Shown here one piece after another: positions 52,907 to 62,634 of a stretch of 64,000 bases of DNA. Source of the DNA: Singulisphaera sp. GP187 (GTDB taxonomy: Bacteria > Planctomycetota > Planctomycetia > Isosphaerales > Isosphaeraceae); contig NZ_FSRB01000001.1 in assembly GCF_900129635.1 (NCBI RefSeq), positions 4,317,501 to 4,381,500 of the forward strand. Reading direction: 5' to 3'. Numbering within the stretch: the first letter of the stretch is position 1; the number at the start of each line of letters is the position of its first letter. Under the pieces are notes generated by a model. It made no database searches, was not told where the DNA came from, and saw only the letters and a program-made list of their open reading frames with translations. The translations under genes and the position numbers were made by a program.

Positions 52907-53866
52907 ATGAGAGCTCGCTATCGCCGTGGATTCACCCTGATCGAACTCTTGGTCGTGATCGCGATCATCGCGGTCTTGATCGCGCTTTTGCTCCCTGCCG
53001 TCCAGGCGGCGCGCGAGGCGGCCCGCCGATCCCAGTGCATCAACAATCTCAAGCAACTCGGCCTCGGCGTCATGAACTACGAAAGCGTGAACATGTCGCT
53101 ACCCCCCGGCAAAAAGGGGTGTTGCTTCGGGACCTGGACCGTGTTCGTGTTGCCGTTCCTCGAACAGAACGCGATGTACAATTCATGGAACTTCATCGCC
53201 GGCCCGGATAACGACGTGGGAGCCGGCATGTTCCGTTATGGTGGCGCGGGCAACCTCACCGTGACCCGGAACCGAATCAACGCGTATACCTGCCCGAGCG
53301 ACTCGCCCCAGTCCCCGTTCAGCGGCATTCAGTCGCATAACTATGCGTTCAATTACGGTAACACCGGCAACGCGCAGCCGACGACCCTGAACGGCCTCGC
53401 GTTCACAGGCGCTCCGTTCAGTGACCTTTACCCTCCGGGCGCTCCTTACAATGGGTCGACGACGGCGGCCTGGGGCACCCGCGGGCTTCGCGACCTCACC
53501 GACGGCACGAGCAATACGATCATCGCCGCCGAGGTGCTTCAGGCGCAGGGCAGCGACCTGCGCGGGTTCACCCACTGGGGCGATGCCTCGGGATTCGAGA
53601 CCTACCTGGCACCGAACAGTACCCTCCCCGACTGCATCTACACGATTGGTTACTGCAAGTATCCTTCCGGGAACAACCCTCCCTGCATTCAGTCGACGTC
53701 CGCCTGCCCGAACATGTTCGGGTCCCGAAGTCGCCATCCGGGCGGGGTCAACGCCGCGATGGGCGACGGCACCGTGAAGTTCATCAAGAACACGATCAGC
53801 CTTCCCACCTGGCGAGCCCTCGGCTCCACCCAGGGGGGTGAAGTCGTCAGCGCCGACGCATACTGA
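52907..53866 (+). CDS. DUF1559 prepilin-like protein
   Basis: 319 aa from the ATG at 52907 (GAGGTGA 5 nt upstream). It starts MRARYRRGFTLIELLVV with the prepilin cleavage motif, then the helix and AAREAARRSQCINNLKQLGLG. The C-terminal DUF1559 signature is RHPGGVNAAMGDGTVKFIKN with the end VVSADAY. Several cysteines (GCCFG, CPSD, CIQSTSACP) suggest disulfides in the exported part. It is paired with the lipoprotein upstream. Confidence 0.93.
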   Translation: MRARYRRGFTLIELLVVIAIIAVLIALLLPAVQAAREAARRSQCINNLKQLGLGVMNYESVNMSLPPGKKGCCFGTWTVFVLPFLEQNAMYNSWNFIAGPDNDVGAGMFRYGGAGNLTVTRNRINAYTCPSDSPQSPFSGIQSHNYAFNYGNTGNAQPTTLNGLAFTGAPFSDLYPPGAPYNGSTTAAWGTRGLRDLTDGTSNTIIAAEVLQAQGSDLRGFTHWGDASGFETYLAPNSTLPDCIYTIGYCKYPSGNNPPCIQSTSACPNMFGSRSRHPGGVNAAMGDGTVKFIKNTISLPTWRALGSTQGGEVVSADAY

Positions 53867-53915
53867 ACGGAGTCTTGAATCGCCATTCTTTCCCTGGCGA
53901 TTTGGGCACAGAAAA

Positions 53916-53959
53916 AATGGGGCCGGGAGCCGACGATCGCGTCAGCTCCCGACCCCATT
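53916..53959 (+). terminator. Hairpin after DUF1559 gene, REP-like
   Basis: Arms AATGGGGCCGGGAGC and GCTCCCGACCCCATT around a 14-nt loop, 50 nt after the stop codon. The arm contains a variant of the GGGGTCGGGAGTCG motif seen beside the RAYT remnants. It may act as terminator or as a BIME-like REP pair. There is no T run after it. Confidence 0.5.
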
Positions 53960-54020
53960 GCCATTCGAAGGCCGGTTGCGGCCGGATCACCACGGTCCCG
54001 CGCATCGGTTCGCCCAGCGA

Positions 54021-54245
54021 TCAGAACCGTCCCCGCCGGCCGCACACAATCCCCGACGTTCCGCAAACCATGTGGATCAGATTGATTGTGAATCCGGCTT
54101 GCGCCAGGGACCAGTGAGGGTTGCGGATCAGAAACGTGGGGATCCAGGCGCTGATGCCGTAGCTGGAGAACGCCAGGAATGCCATGCCGAGGTTGAGACA
54201 GAGAAAGGTCCGCCGAATTCCTTTTCTGATCCACAGTCGATTCGC
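54021..54245 (-). pseudogene. MFS transporter fragment
   Basis: Reads GIRRTFLCLNLGMAFLAFSS, then YGISAWIPTFLIRNPHWSLA and QAGFTINLIHMVCGTSGIVC before a frameshift and stop. It matches two neighbouring helices and the loop of a major-facilitator permease. Neither end of a gene is present. Confidence 0.65.
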
Positions 54246-54352
54246 CAATTTCCCAAAATTACGTGCATTTTGCCCGAGCACCCAAGGGTGGGGGGGCTCA
54301 CGCCCACCCCTGGGTGTGGAAGCGGCCATTCGGGTCCAGCACGGCCCAGCCG

Positions 54353-57300
54353 CTAGGTAAGGCGGAGGGCAGGAAGCGGGGCAATCTGGTAGGAAACCAG
54401 TCGTGGGCGGTTGACGCGGGCCTGGATCCATTCCGAGGCAACCTCAGTGAGCGTGGAATCGTCCACGGGGATCCGAACGTCAGGCTCCTGATCCACCCGA
54501 GTCAGAGAGGCCAGAGCATCATCATGGGTGAGTGGGGCCCCGGGAAGCCTCCGCACCCCAGGGCCCAAGGAATCGGCCATGACGCCTCCATCCTCATGCT
54601 CGTATCCGAGAAGATGTCCCATCTCGTGCGCCAGAACGGTCAGCAGGTCGATCCGCCCTTGCTCGCCCTGATCGCCGGCCAGGCGGAATTCGCTGTCATC
54701 CCCCGGGGTCGAGTCCACGAACCAGCCATACCCCGCCGCATCCTGGTCGATCCAGATCTTCCCATCCCCCGTCCACCCCAATTGCGACCCCGGAAGGTCG
54801 GCGATCACGATCGGGGTGGTCGCCAACACGCTCAAATTGGTCCCGGCGGGCAATGAAGCCCGCCAGCGGGCCGCAGCCTCGACCACGAGGGGAGCCATCG
54901 CCGCAAGGGTCAACGGGGTGGAAGCCGGCGAAGCGACCGTGGGTGCTCCCACCGCACTCAGCGCGCCAGTACCACCGCCAATCGGGGTATTCATATCAGT
55001 CTGGATCTCGGACGAGGCCAGGGCCCGGTTGTACACCCGGACCTCGTCGATCAGGCCATTGAAGTATTCGCCCCAGATCGCGTTGCCGCCGATCCGCAAC
55101 GCGTTGTTCGACGTGACGATGTTCCCGGTGAGCGCGCGGGTCCGGACCAATGTCCCGTTGACGTAAAACCGCATCGCCGCGCCATCGTAAGTCGCGGTCA
55201 GATACGTCCATGTATTCAGTGCCAGGGCCGACGCCCCCACCGCGCTGTAGTCTGTCCCCGACTTGTCGATGTAGCCGGCCGGCGGCCGACCGGTGTTGTC
55301 CGAAGCGTAGAGGGAGTAGGCCAGCCCGCCGGGCCGTTCCTTGAGAATCGCGGTGGTCCAGCCGTTCAGGGCCGCCGGCTTCACCCAGGCCTCCAGGGTC
55401 ATTCCATTGGTCAAATCCAGCAAATTATTATCATTCACGGTCACCATCGCGTTGGTGCCGTTGAATGAGAGCGCGTCGCCGAAGCGTCCGGCGGTGGTCC
55501 AGGTCGCGTTCGAGAGCACGCCGGTCAGGCCATGACCGGAAATGTCCGCGGTGGTCGTGCCGGTCCCCTCGTTAAAGCTATAGGCGGCGACGAGACCGGA
55601 CGTCGTGCCCGCGGCAGCGGTGGTGAACGACCAGGAGACGCTCGTCATCACGTTGCCCGCCATGTCCTTGGCGCCACTGACGTTGACGACGTAGATCGTT
55701 TGGGCCGCCAGCGCGGCCGCGGGCGTGAACGTGGCCGTGTTCGTTGCACTGTTGTAGACGAGTGAACCCGAGACGGCTCCCCCGGGCCCCGTCAGAGTCA
55801 TCACCACCGTCCCCGCCTGGAGCGCTTCGCTGAAGGTTGCGGTGATCGTCGCGGCCGTGGACACACCGGACGCGTTGGCAGCCGGCGACTGGGCGGTGAC
55901 GGTCGGCGGCGTCGTGTCCGCTCCCGAGGCGGTAAAGAGGGGATCCACCCAGTAATTGGTCCCATTGTACGTGTTCGTGGGGAACCCGCCACTGCTTCCG
56001 TAGTGGTAGACGCCGTTGCCACCGCCGGCCGCACTCGAGGGCGAATGGAGGGGAGCGTTGTCGAATCCGGAATTCGAGAAGTAATTACTATCCGAGGCAT
56101 AACCACCCACGGGGGCGAAATAGGAAACGACATAGGTGGTATTGGCCGTGATGGTGACCGGACTGGAGAACGAGACTTGCTGCCATCCCGTGGCCGACTC
56201 ATTGCTGAACGTCGCCGTCGCCAGCAGGGTCCCGGCGGCGGTCCAGAGATGCGCGACGTGGATACCAGTGTTGCTCGGTCCTTTATAGAAGCGAACCCCG
56301 GTGATCGAGCCGGCGACATCGCTGGTAAACTTCAGTCCGAGCTCGACGGCATTCCGATCGCTGTCGGAGGCAACCGTGGGCGTTACGGCAGCGTTCCAAA
56401 GCGAGATCGTGGAGCCAGTGACAGTGGCGGCGGTGGTGAACGACCAGGAGACGCTCGTCATCACGTTGCCCGCCATGTCCTTGGCGCCACTGACGTTGAC
56501 GACGTAGATCGTTTGGGCCGCGAGCGCGGCCGCGGGCGTGAACGTGGCCGTGTTCGTCGCACTGTTGTAGACGAGCGAACCCGAAACGGCTCCCCCGGGG
56601 CCCGTCAGAGTCATCACCACCGTCCCCGCCTGGAGCGCTTCGCTGAAGGTTGCGGTGATCGTCGCGGCCGTGGACACACCGGACGCGTTGGCAGCCGGCG
56701 ATTGGGTGGTGACAGTCGGCGGCGTCGTGTCCGCTCCGGAGGCGGTAAAGAGGGGATCCACCCAGTAATTGGTCCCATTGAACGTGCTCGTGGGGAACCC
56801 GCCACTGCTTCCGTAGTGGTAGACGCCGTTGCCACCGCCGGCCGCACTCGAGGGCGAATGGAGGGGAGCGTTGTCGAATCCGGAATTCGAGAAGTAATTA
56901 CTATCCGAGGCATAACCGCCCACGGGCGCAAAGTAGGAAACGACATAGGTGGTATTGGCCGTGATGGCGACCGGACTGGAGAACGAGACTTGCTGCCATC
57001 CCGTGGCCGACTCATTGCTGAACGTCGCCGTCGCCAGCAGGGTCCCGGTGGCGGTCCAGAGATGCGCGACGTGGGTACCGCTGTTGCTCGGTCCTTTGTA
57101 GAAGCGAACCCCGGTGATCGAGCCGGCGACATCGCTGGTAAACTTCAGTCCGAGTTCGACGGCACTCCTGTCGCTGTCGGAGGCAACCGTGGGCGTTACG
57201 GCGGCGTTCCAGAGTGAGCTCGTGACCGACGCGGTGACAGTGACCGGGACCCCCGCTGTCGGGATCTCCTGGTTGGCGCTGTCATCGACCGCCCGCGACC

Positions 57301-59152
57301 GGATGCTGGTGGCTCCGCTGGCGGTCGGTGTCCAGGTGTAGGTCCAGGAGTTGCGGCCGGTGGCCCGGTGCCAGGTGAGGCCGCCGTCGGTGGAGATCTC
57401 GACGGCGGCGACGATGCCGCCCCCCGCGTCCGTGGCTGTGCCGCTGATCGTGATCGGGGTGCCGCCCTGGAGGATCGCGCCGGCGACCAGGCTCGTAATG
57501 ACCGACGTCGGGCGGGCCGTATCGGTCGAGGCGGTGGCCGGCACCAGCCCCGACTGAAGCGTGCCGGGTTGGACGCCCATGTCGGCGAACAGGTTGACGG
57601 TGGCTTGTTGCATCCGGACATCGGGCACGGTGGACGGTCCGTCGTGGTTGCCGTCCAGGCCGAACGACCATTGCACGGTGCCGGTCGCGAAGACCAAGGC
57701 GCCGCTGGCCGCCCGGTAGAGCGTCAGGCTGTGGGTCGCGGTCGCCGGCCCGTAGGTGTTGCCGTAATCCTCGATCCGCTGCGAGACGTCCTCGGTGGTG
57801 GAGGAGAGATCGATGAGCCCGGCCGGCCGCGACCCGTTGTCGAGATCCTCATTCCACTCGTAGCCGAGCGTGCCGTTGGCCAGGGTGGCGGTCTGCCCGG
57901 GCTGGAGGGTGGCGATGCTGGTGTTGCGCCAGAACCGCAGTTGGCTATCGGCCCCGGGAACCTGGATGGCGGTGCCAAAATCGCCCCCCGCCCCCCGGTT
58001 GACGGTAAAGATGGTGCCGGTCAGGCTGTTCTCCGGCCGCCCGCCGTCCGCCGGCGGGCTGAACCGCGGGTCGCGCCAGGTCCCCGTCCAGACGGTCGCC
58101 AGCGGGTCGATCTTGGCGTTGGCCTGCGTTTCTTTATAACAAACGAGGGTGCGATAAGGGGTGCCCGAGCCGTCGATGCTCGTCTCCCAGCGGGTCTTCC
58201 AGAACACCTCGTTGCCGCTGAAGAAGGCCAGGTTCACCCCCGCGTCCCGCGCGGCCTCGACGTTGGTCCGCTGCCCGCCGGACCAGTATTCGTCGTGGCC
58301 GCTCGACATGAAGACCTTGTGCTGGAGGATATCGGACCCCAGTCGGTCGCTGTCCACGTCGGTGAAGTAACTGACGTTGTAGCCGTTCTCCTCCATCCAG
58401 CGCACCATCGGGTACTCGGCCCAGAAGAACCAATTGGTCTGGCCAAGGCCGCCGGTGGCGGCCCGGGTATTCCACGGCCGATTGTAGCTCACCTTGACGG
58501 CGTGCGAGGCGAAGTCTGAGGAACCCTCATAGAGGCTGTTCCCCCCGTAGTTATTGTACGCCTCCCAGGTGGTGTCGGAGGTCTGGTAGAGCACGTCGGA
58601 GTGACCGCTATCGTCCCTCACGATGAACGGGATGTGGCTGGCCCCGCCAGTGTCGTCGCGAATGAGCTTGGCGAAGTAGATCCCCGAGGTGGCGCTGGCC
58701 GGAACCGCCCAGGTCGCGGACACCGACCAATTGCCGCAGTCCAACAACCCGGTTGTGGGATCGCTCAGGCCAGACGGTTGGTTCTGTCTCTGAGTCGACG
58801 CCGAGGAAATCGTGGCGACCTTACGGGCACCGAGCCCCCCATAGTAGCCCATCCGATAAATATCAACATGATAGGACGCCTGCGATGTATCATCGATTTT
58901 GAAGGAGACGGTTTGCCCTTGATCCACGCTAATATCCGTGGCGAACCCTTGGAGGCTCGTATCGCCGGCGCCGCTGATGTCCCACTCACTGGCGGGGCTG
59001 CCTGGCAGCATGTTCTCAGCAACGATCGGGTTGCTGGCCAGCAAGGTCCGATCTTCCAGGACCTCCAACTTCAAGCGAGCCCTGCCGCCGCGAGCCCTGT
59101 GGGAGGCTCGCGTGATCGAACGAAGGGCGCGCGGCATCTCACGGAAAATCAT
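54353..59152 (-). CDS. Giant secreted protein: N,N-dimethylformamidase-like, DUF4082, LamG-like and metzincin regions
   Basis: 1599 aa from the ATG at 59152 (AGGAG 7 nt upstream). The N terminus carries the planctomycete secretion motif LKLEVLEDRTLLA. Residues about 45-480 resemble the large subunit of N,N-dimethylformamidase (ENMLPGSPASEWDISGAGDT; FMSSGHDEYWSGGQRTNVEA; GNEVFWKTRWE). An Ig-like domain follows. Then come two copies of a DUF4082 plus SbsA-like Ig unit (SLWNAAVTPTVASDSDR; PPTVTxQSPAANASGVSTAA), nearly identical at DNA level. A LamG/concanavalin-like domain is next (SFNEGTGTTTADISGHGLTG). The C terminus contains HEMGHLLGYEH, a zinc-binding metzincin motif (first His about 1509), after a matrixin-like stretch. 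Probably a cell-surface or secreted multi-domain protein. Confidence 0.85.
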   Translation of the reverse strand: MIFREMPRALRSITRASHRARGGRARLKLEVLEDRTLLASNPIVAENMLPGSPASEWDISGAGDTSLQGFATDISVDQGQTVSFKIDDTSQASYHVDIYRMGYYGGLGARKVATISSASTQRQNQPSGLSDPTTGLLDCGNWSVSATWAVPASATSGIYFAKLIRDDTGGASHIPFIVRDDSGHSDVLYQTSDTTWEAYNNYGGNSLYEGSSDFASHAVKVSYNRPWNTRAATGGLGQTNWFFWAEYPMVRWMEENGYNVSYFTDVDSDRLGSDILQHKVFMSSGHDEYWSGGQRTNVEAARDAGVNLAFFSGNEVFWKTRWETSIDGSGTPYRTLVCYKETQANAKIDPLATVWTGTWRDPRFSPPADGGRPENSLTGTIFTVNRGAGGDFGTAIQVPGADSQLRFWRNTSIATLQPGQTATLANGTLGYEWNEDLDNGSRPAGLIDLSSTTEDVSQRIEDYGNTYGPATATHSLTLYRAASGALVFATGTVQWSFGLDGNHDGPSTVPDVRMQQATVNLFADMGVQPGTLQSGLVPATASTDTARPTSVITSLVAGAILQGGTPITISGTATDAGGGIVAAVEISTDGGLTWHRATGRNSWTYTWTPTASGATSIRSRAVDDSANQEIPTAGVPVTVTASVTSSLWNAAVTPTVASDSDRSAVELGLKFTSDVAGSITGVRFYKGPSNSGTHVAHLWTATGTLLATATFSNESATGWQQVSFSSPVAITANTTYVVSYFAPVGGYASDSNYFSNSGFDNAPLHSPSSAAGGGNGVYHYGSSGGFPTSTFNGTNYWVDPLFTASGADTTPPTVTTQSPAANASGVSTAATITATFSEALQAGTVVMTLTGPGGAVSGSLVYNSATNTATFTPAAALAAQTIYVVNVSGAKDMAGNVMTSVSWSFTTAATVTGSTISLWNAAVTPTVASDSDRNAVELGLKFTSDVAGSITGVRFYKGPSNTGIHVAHLWTAAGTLLATATFSNESATGWQQVSFSSPVTITANTTYVVSYFAPVGGYASDSNYFSNSGFDNAPLHSPSSAAGGGNGVYHYGSSGGFPTNTYNGTNYWVDPLFTASGADTTPPTVTAQSPAANASGVSTAATITATFSEALQAGTVVMTLTGPGGAVSGSLVYNSATNTATFTPAAALAAQTIYVVNVSGAKDMAGNVMTSVSWSFTTAAAGTTSGLVAAYSFNEGTGTTTADISGHGLTGVLSNATWTTAGRFGDALSFNGTNAMVTVNDNNLLDLTNGMTLEAWVKPAALNGWTTAILKERPGGLAYSLYASDNTGRPPAGYIDKSGTDYSAVGASALALNTWTYLTATYDGAAMRFYVNGTLVRTRALTGNIVTSNNALRIGGNAIWGEYFNGLIDEVRVYNRALASSEIQTDMNTPIGGGTGALSAVGAPTVASPASTPLTLAAMAPLVVEAAARWRASLPAGTNLSVLATTPIVIADLPGSQLGWTGDGKIWIDQDAAGYGWFVDSTPGDDSEFRLAGDQGEQGRIDLLTVLAHEMGHLLGYEHEDGGVMADSLGPGVRRLPGAPLTHDDALASLTRVDQEPDVRIPVDDSTLTEVASEWIQARVNRPRLVSYQIAPLPALRLT
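55615..57223. repeat. Internal direct repeat of about 813 bp, two units
   Basis: Units 55615-56410 and 56428-57223 inside the giant gene, each coding one DUF4082 domain plus one SbsA-like Ig domain. The DNA identity is far above what protein conservation would need, so the duplication is recent or homogenised by gene conversion. Confidence 0.92.
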
Positions 59153-59671
59153 CGCCAATCTCCTGATGATTCCGAAAAATGAACGACGTCGAGCCTGAGC
59201 CTCATTGCGAGAGATGTCGGGTTCAACCCCGTTCGCGTCGGGCCTGCCATCGGCCTCAACCATCCCTCGTCGATCCGTCCCCCGCCTTTCCACGTGGAAT
59301 GACGCCGGACTTCATCGTCCCGGCGGCACGTCATTCAATATGTCGCGATCGCTCGCCGTTTTCAAGAGGACCAATTCAGTTGAATCCAATTTTCCACACA
59401 TCTGTTTTATGCCTGGCCTTCAAACCTCATATTACACGCAATTTTTATGAATTTAATTTTCATTGAGTTTGCGCATTTTATTCCGTGACAGATTCAACTA
59501 GGGCGTGGAGACGTACTGTCGGCCTGGCACCGCCCCATGAGCCGGCCGCCTGCGTAACCCCTTGGCAGATCTCAGTCACAGCCGACTCTTCGGCGGAAGC
59601 CGGCACGCGGCCGGCTTCCGAGAATTCGGGTCGGTCTGGCCAAAGGACCCGCGCCGCGTTGCAATGGGGGC
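59153..59671. other. Divergent intergenic region
   Basis: No gene seen. An AT-rich stretch at 59390-59470 (ATTTTTATGAATTTAATTTT) probably holds promoters for the giant gene and/or the CDF gene. Confidence 0.5.
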
Positions 59672-60595
59672 ATGAAATTACCCACCGAACCAGCGACACC
59701 ACCGGTCCAGCCAGCGCCGAGCCAAGCGGAGCGGGGAATGCACGCGGCATTGACGGGTCTTGGGGTCAACGCGGCCTTGGTCGTCGTCAAGCTCACGGCC
59801 GGCATCCTCGGCCACACCTATGCCCTGGTCGCCGACGCTATCGAGTCATCCGCGGACATTTTCTCCTCGCTCATCGTCTGGGGAGGGATCCGGATCACCA
59901 CCCGACCTCCCGACGAGGACTATCCCTATGGGTACGGCAAGGCCGAGACCCTCGCCGCCGCGGTGGTCTCGCTCATGTTGATCGGAGCGGCGCTCGGGAT
60001 CGCGATCGCGGCGGTCGGCGAGATTGTCACGCCGCATCATACCCCCGCTCCATTCACCTTGGCCGTCATCGCCGTGGTGGTCGTCGTCAAAGAGATCCTC
60101 TCCCGCAAGGTGTTCAAAATCGGCCAGGAGACGGGGAGTACCGCCGTCAAGGCCGACGCCTGGCACCATCGGAGCGACGCGCTCACCTCGGCCGCCGCCT
60201 TCATCGGCATCGCGGTGGCCGTCTGGGGCGGCCCCGGCTGGGAGTCGGCCGACGATTGGGCGGCCCTCGTGGCGGCGGCCATCATCGCCTTCAACGGCGT
60301 GCTCCTCCTCCGACCGGCAATCCGCGACCTCATGGACCGCATGCCGGAGGAACTCCCCACCGAAAAAATCGCCGCGGCGGCTCGAAGTGTCATCGGCGTT
60401 CAAGCCATCGAGAAGCTCCGAGTCCGACGACTCGGGACCGAGTACTTCGTCGACCTCCATGTGCAGGCCGAGCCGACGCTCCCGCTCCGGGATGCCCATA
60501 TCCTGAGCGGTAAAGTCAAAGGGGCCATCCGCTCCGCATTTCCCGATGTCGTCGGAGTCCTCGTACACATGGAGCCGTACGAACCCCTAAAATGA
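59672..60595 (+). CDS. Cation diffusion facilitator (CDF) metal transporter
   Basis: 307 aa. Six predicted membrane helices; motif LVADAIESSADIFSSLIVWG in TM2 (an ExxxD version of the metal site) and KADAWHHRSDALTSAAAF in TM5 with the HxxxD pair. Between them YPYGYGKAETLAA is the usual loop. The C-terminal cytoplasmic domain has LRVRRLGTEYFVDLHVQAEP and HILSGKVKGAIRSAFPDVVGVLVHMEP. It should export Zn2+, Mn2+ or Fe2+ by proton antiport. Specificity cannot be read from this variant. The start has GGGGG only 1-2 nt upstream. Confidence 0.93.
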   Translation: MKLPTEPATPPVQPAPSQAERGMHAALTGLGVNAALVVVKLTAGILGHTYALVADAIESSADIFSSLIVWGGIRITTRPPDEDYPYGYGKAETLAAAVVSLMLIGAALGIAIAAVGEIVTPHHTPAPFTLAVIAVVVVVKEILSRKVFKIGQETGSTAVKADAWHHRSDALTSAAAFIGIAVAVWGGPGWESADDWAALVAAAIIAFNGVLLLRPAIRDLMDRMPEELPTEKIAAAARSVIGVQAIEKLRVRRLGTEYFVDLHVQAEPTLPLRDAHILSGKVKGAIRSAFPDVVGVLVHMEPYEPLK

Positions 60596-61020
60596 CTTCG
60601 CCATGATCACAACGAAATTTACATCTCTTGATTATTTGGCCGGGAGACGGACGCACGCGGAGGAAGGGAGAACACGATGGAGCTCGTTGAGATCACCGGG
60701 GCGATCGTGAATCCATCGGTCCACATCAACTCCAAGGTGCCGGCTGGGGTTGCTGAGCGGAGTTCCAGCGGCCGACGTGACCAGTCCTTCGTCGCCGCCC
60801 TTGGTCGACCGTTTCGTCCGCGACGGTGCCGCTCCCGCCTTGAATCGCGCACCAGACAGCATTTGATGCCACGAGAGAAGTGCCGAAACGATCCGTCTCC
60901 AAGCGACCAACCCGGACCGGCCTCCAGGCCACTTCTCATGCAGGCCGCCTCCTGCTACACTTGTCGCACAACCGAAGCCCAGCGCGTCTCCACCCTGATT
61001 CTCTCGGTGAAGAGGTCGTC
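60596..61020. other. Intergenic, possible small ORF
   Basis: A plus-strand ATG at 60677 with AAGGGAG 6 nt upstream opens a 135-codon frame that runs into the sialidase start in another frame. Its first 19 residues look protein-like (MELVEITGAIVNPSVHINS), the rest is Arg/Ser-rich and probably not coding. Not called as a gene. Confidence 0.35.
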
Positions 61021-62415
61021 ATGCCGACATCTCGTAGCACCTCGTGGATCCTCGGCATCATCTTCCTTTTTGGCACCTTGTTAAACGCATATCACAAGCC
61101 TGTTGATGATTCAACGCCGGGTGACCAGGAACTTCTCCCCGTACCGCCGGTATTCGCCGAGCAGGCGCGACCGGTCCTGATGGATTCGGGACCATTGCCT
61201 GCCACCCAGAAGACTCCGGCCAAACCGGTCGTGATCGCCGATCACAAGCACCGGGTCGTGGTCATCGATCACGAGTCATTGGATCTGACGATGAATCACC
61301 GTCTCATCCAATGGTGTTCGAACGACCGTGGCCGCTCATGGCAACAACCGGTGATTTTGGAGAACTGGCCCGCGGATTCCGCCTTCATGGCCGATCCGTG
61401 GCTCCAGACCGATCGCCGCGGCCGCCTCTTTCTGGTCCACACGACCGTCCCCGACGGATCCCTGATCCTCCGCGGTTCGGTCGACTCCGGCCAATCGTGG
61501 CATCAGCCGATCACGGTGGCGGAAGGCGCCGACCGCCCGGTGCTGGGCATCAGCCCGAACGGAAAGCGACTGGTGATCGCAGCCTCAATCTCCGAACGAA
61601 CGGCCGAATACCCAAAAAGGCCACTCAATAGTGACGACCCGCTCCTCAAACAGAAGCTCAAGGCGGCCTTTCGCCATGCTCTCGGGATCTACCACTCCGA
61701 GGACCGAGGACGTCACTGGTCGCGGCTCCCGGAACCAGGCGGTTTGCCCCACACCATTCCATTCGCGGTCGTGACCGACGACGCGGGGAGACTCGCGGTC
61801 AGTGGCGTGGCGGAGGGACAGGGCTCGCGGAGCGTCGTCTCCACCACGGCCGATCGTGGCAAGACATGGACCGAATTGGAACTCGTGGGAAACCTCCAGC
61901 CCGATCGCGATCATCCATTCAACGGCGAGCGCTTTCCCGTTCTCGCGGTCGATGGGAACGCGAACCTCCACGTGGCATTCGTCGCCGCCTTGGGGAAGGA
62001 GCTTCTCGTCCGCCGCGGCATGAACTGGTCACGCTGGGACGATCCGAGCATGCTCTCGACCCGCGACCCCGAAGCGGTCCGGATGCCCGCGATCGCCGCC
62101 TGGGGGCCGATGGTTCATTTGACCTGGATGGAACGTCAAAACGACCGTTGGCGGAACTACTATCGCGGTTCCAAGGATTATGGTCGACATTGGTCGGAGC
62201 CGCTCCTGTTAAGCGTGCCCCACGTCGGCACGGAGCTGATCAATCCCGCGGGCTTCGATCGGGTCTCGGACGATGATCAGTCCTGTATCACCGACGATGG
62301 AACCGGCACCGCCCACGCCGTCTGGAGCGTCCTCAGCCCCCATCCCGTGGAAATCCCCGGAAGAGTCTGGCACGCCACGATCGAATGGAAGACACCACAG
62401 CATAATTCGCATTAA
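61021..62415 (+). CDS. Secreted sialidase-like protein with five Asp boxes
   Basis: 464 aa from the ATG at 61021 (GAAGAGG 6 nt upstream). A signal helix (WILGIIFLFGTLLNAY) opens it. Five Asp-box motifs of the form SxDxGxxW are visible: SNDRGRSW, SVDSGQSW, SEDRGRHW, TADRGKTW, SKDYGRHW, which mark a six-bladed BNR/sialidase propeller. The arginine triad of true sialidases cannot be assigned with confidence, so exo-alpha-sialidase or another propeller hydrolase is possible. It is probably periplasmic or surface-located. Confidence 0.82.
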   Translation: MPTSRSTSWILGIIFLFGTLLNAYHKPVDDSTPGDQELLPVPPVFAEQARPVLMDSGPLPATQKTPAKPVVIADHKHRVVVIDHESLDLTMNHRLIQWCSNDRGRSWQQPVILENWPADSAFMADPWLQTDRRGRLFLVHTTVPDGSLILRGSVDSGQSWHQPITVAEGADRPVLGISPNGKRLVIAASISERTAEYPKRPLNSDDPLLKQKLKAAFRHALGIYHSEDRGRHWSRLPEPGGLPHTIPFAVVTDDAGRLAVSGVAEGQGSRSVVSTTADRGKTWTELELVGNLQPDRDHPFNGERFPVLAVDGNANLHVAFVAALGKELLVRRGMNWSRWDDPSMLSTRDPEAVRMPAIAAWGPMVHLTWMERQNDRWRNYYRGSKDYGRHWSEPLLLSVPHVGTELINPAGFDRVSDDDQSCITDDGTGTAHAVWSVLSPHPVEIPGRVWHATIEWKTPQHNSH

Positions 62416-62634
62416 ATCACATTTCTAAGCAAATTGAATTTGTAGGGTGGGCATGGTCCACCAGGTTTCGCGCCATGGCAGCGTCTGCTAAGCCGCCCCC
62501 CAAAACTGGCTCCTCAGCAAAATCGGTGGGTGTGGTTCGGCTCAGGGCGTAGTGTCCGGGCCCGGATGTTCCTGTTGCCGATGAAAATGGGATGAACCAC
62601 GGAGACACGGAGGCACAGAGGAGAGGGAAGAGTC

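Noticed and set aside
55532..57217. Plus-strand frames with repeated GDIAGKLQSE-type peptides
   Set aside because: Antisense reading of the DUF4082 repeats of the giant secreted protein.
60677..61084. 135-codon plus-strand frame before the sialidase-like gene
   Set aside because: Good ribosome-binding site but Arg/Ser-rich composition after residue 20 and overlap with the next gene; kept only as a note.
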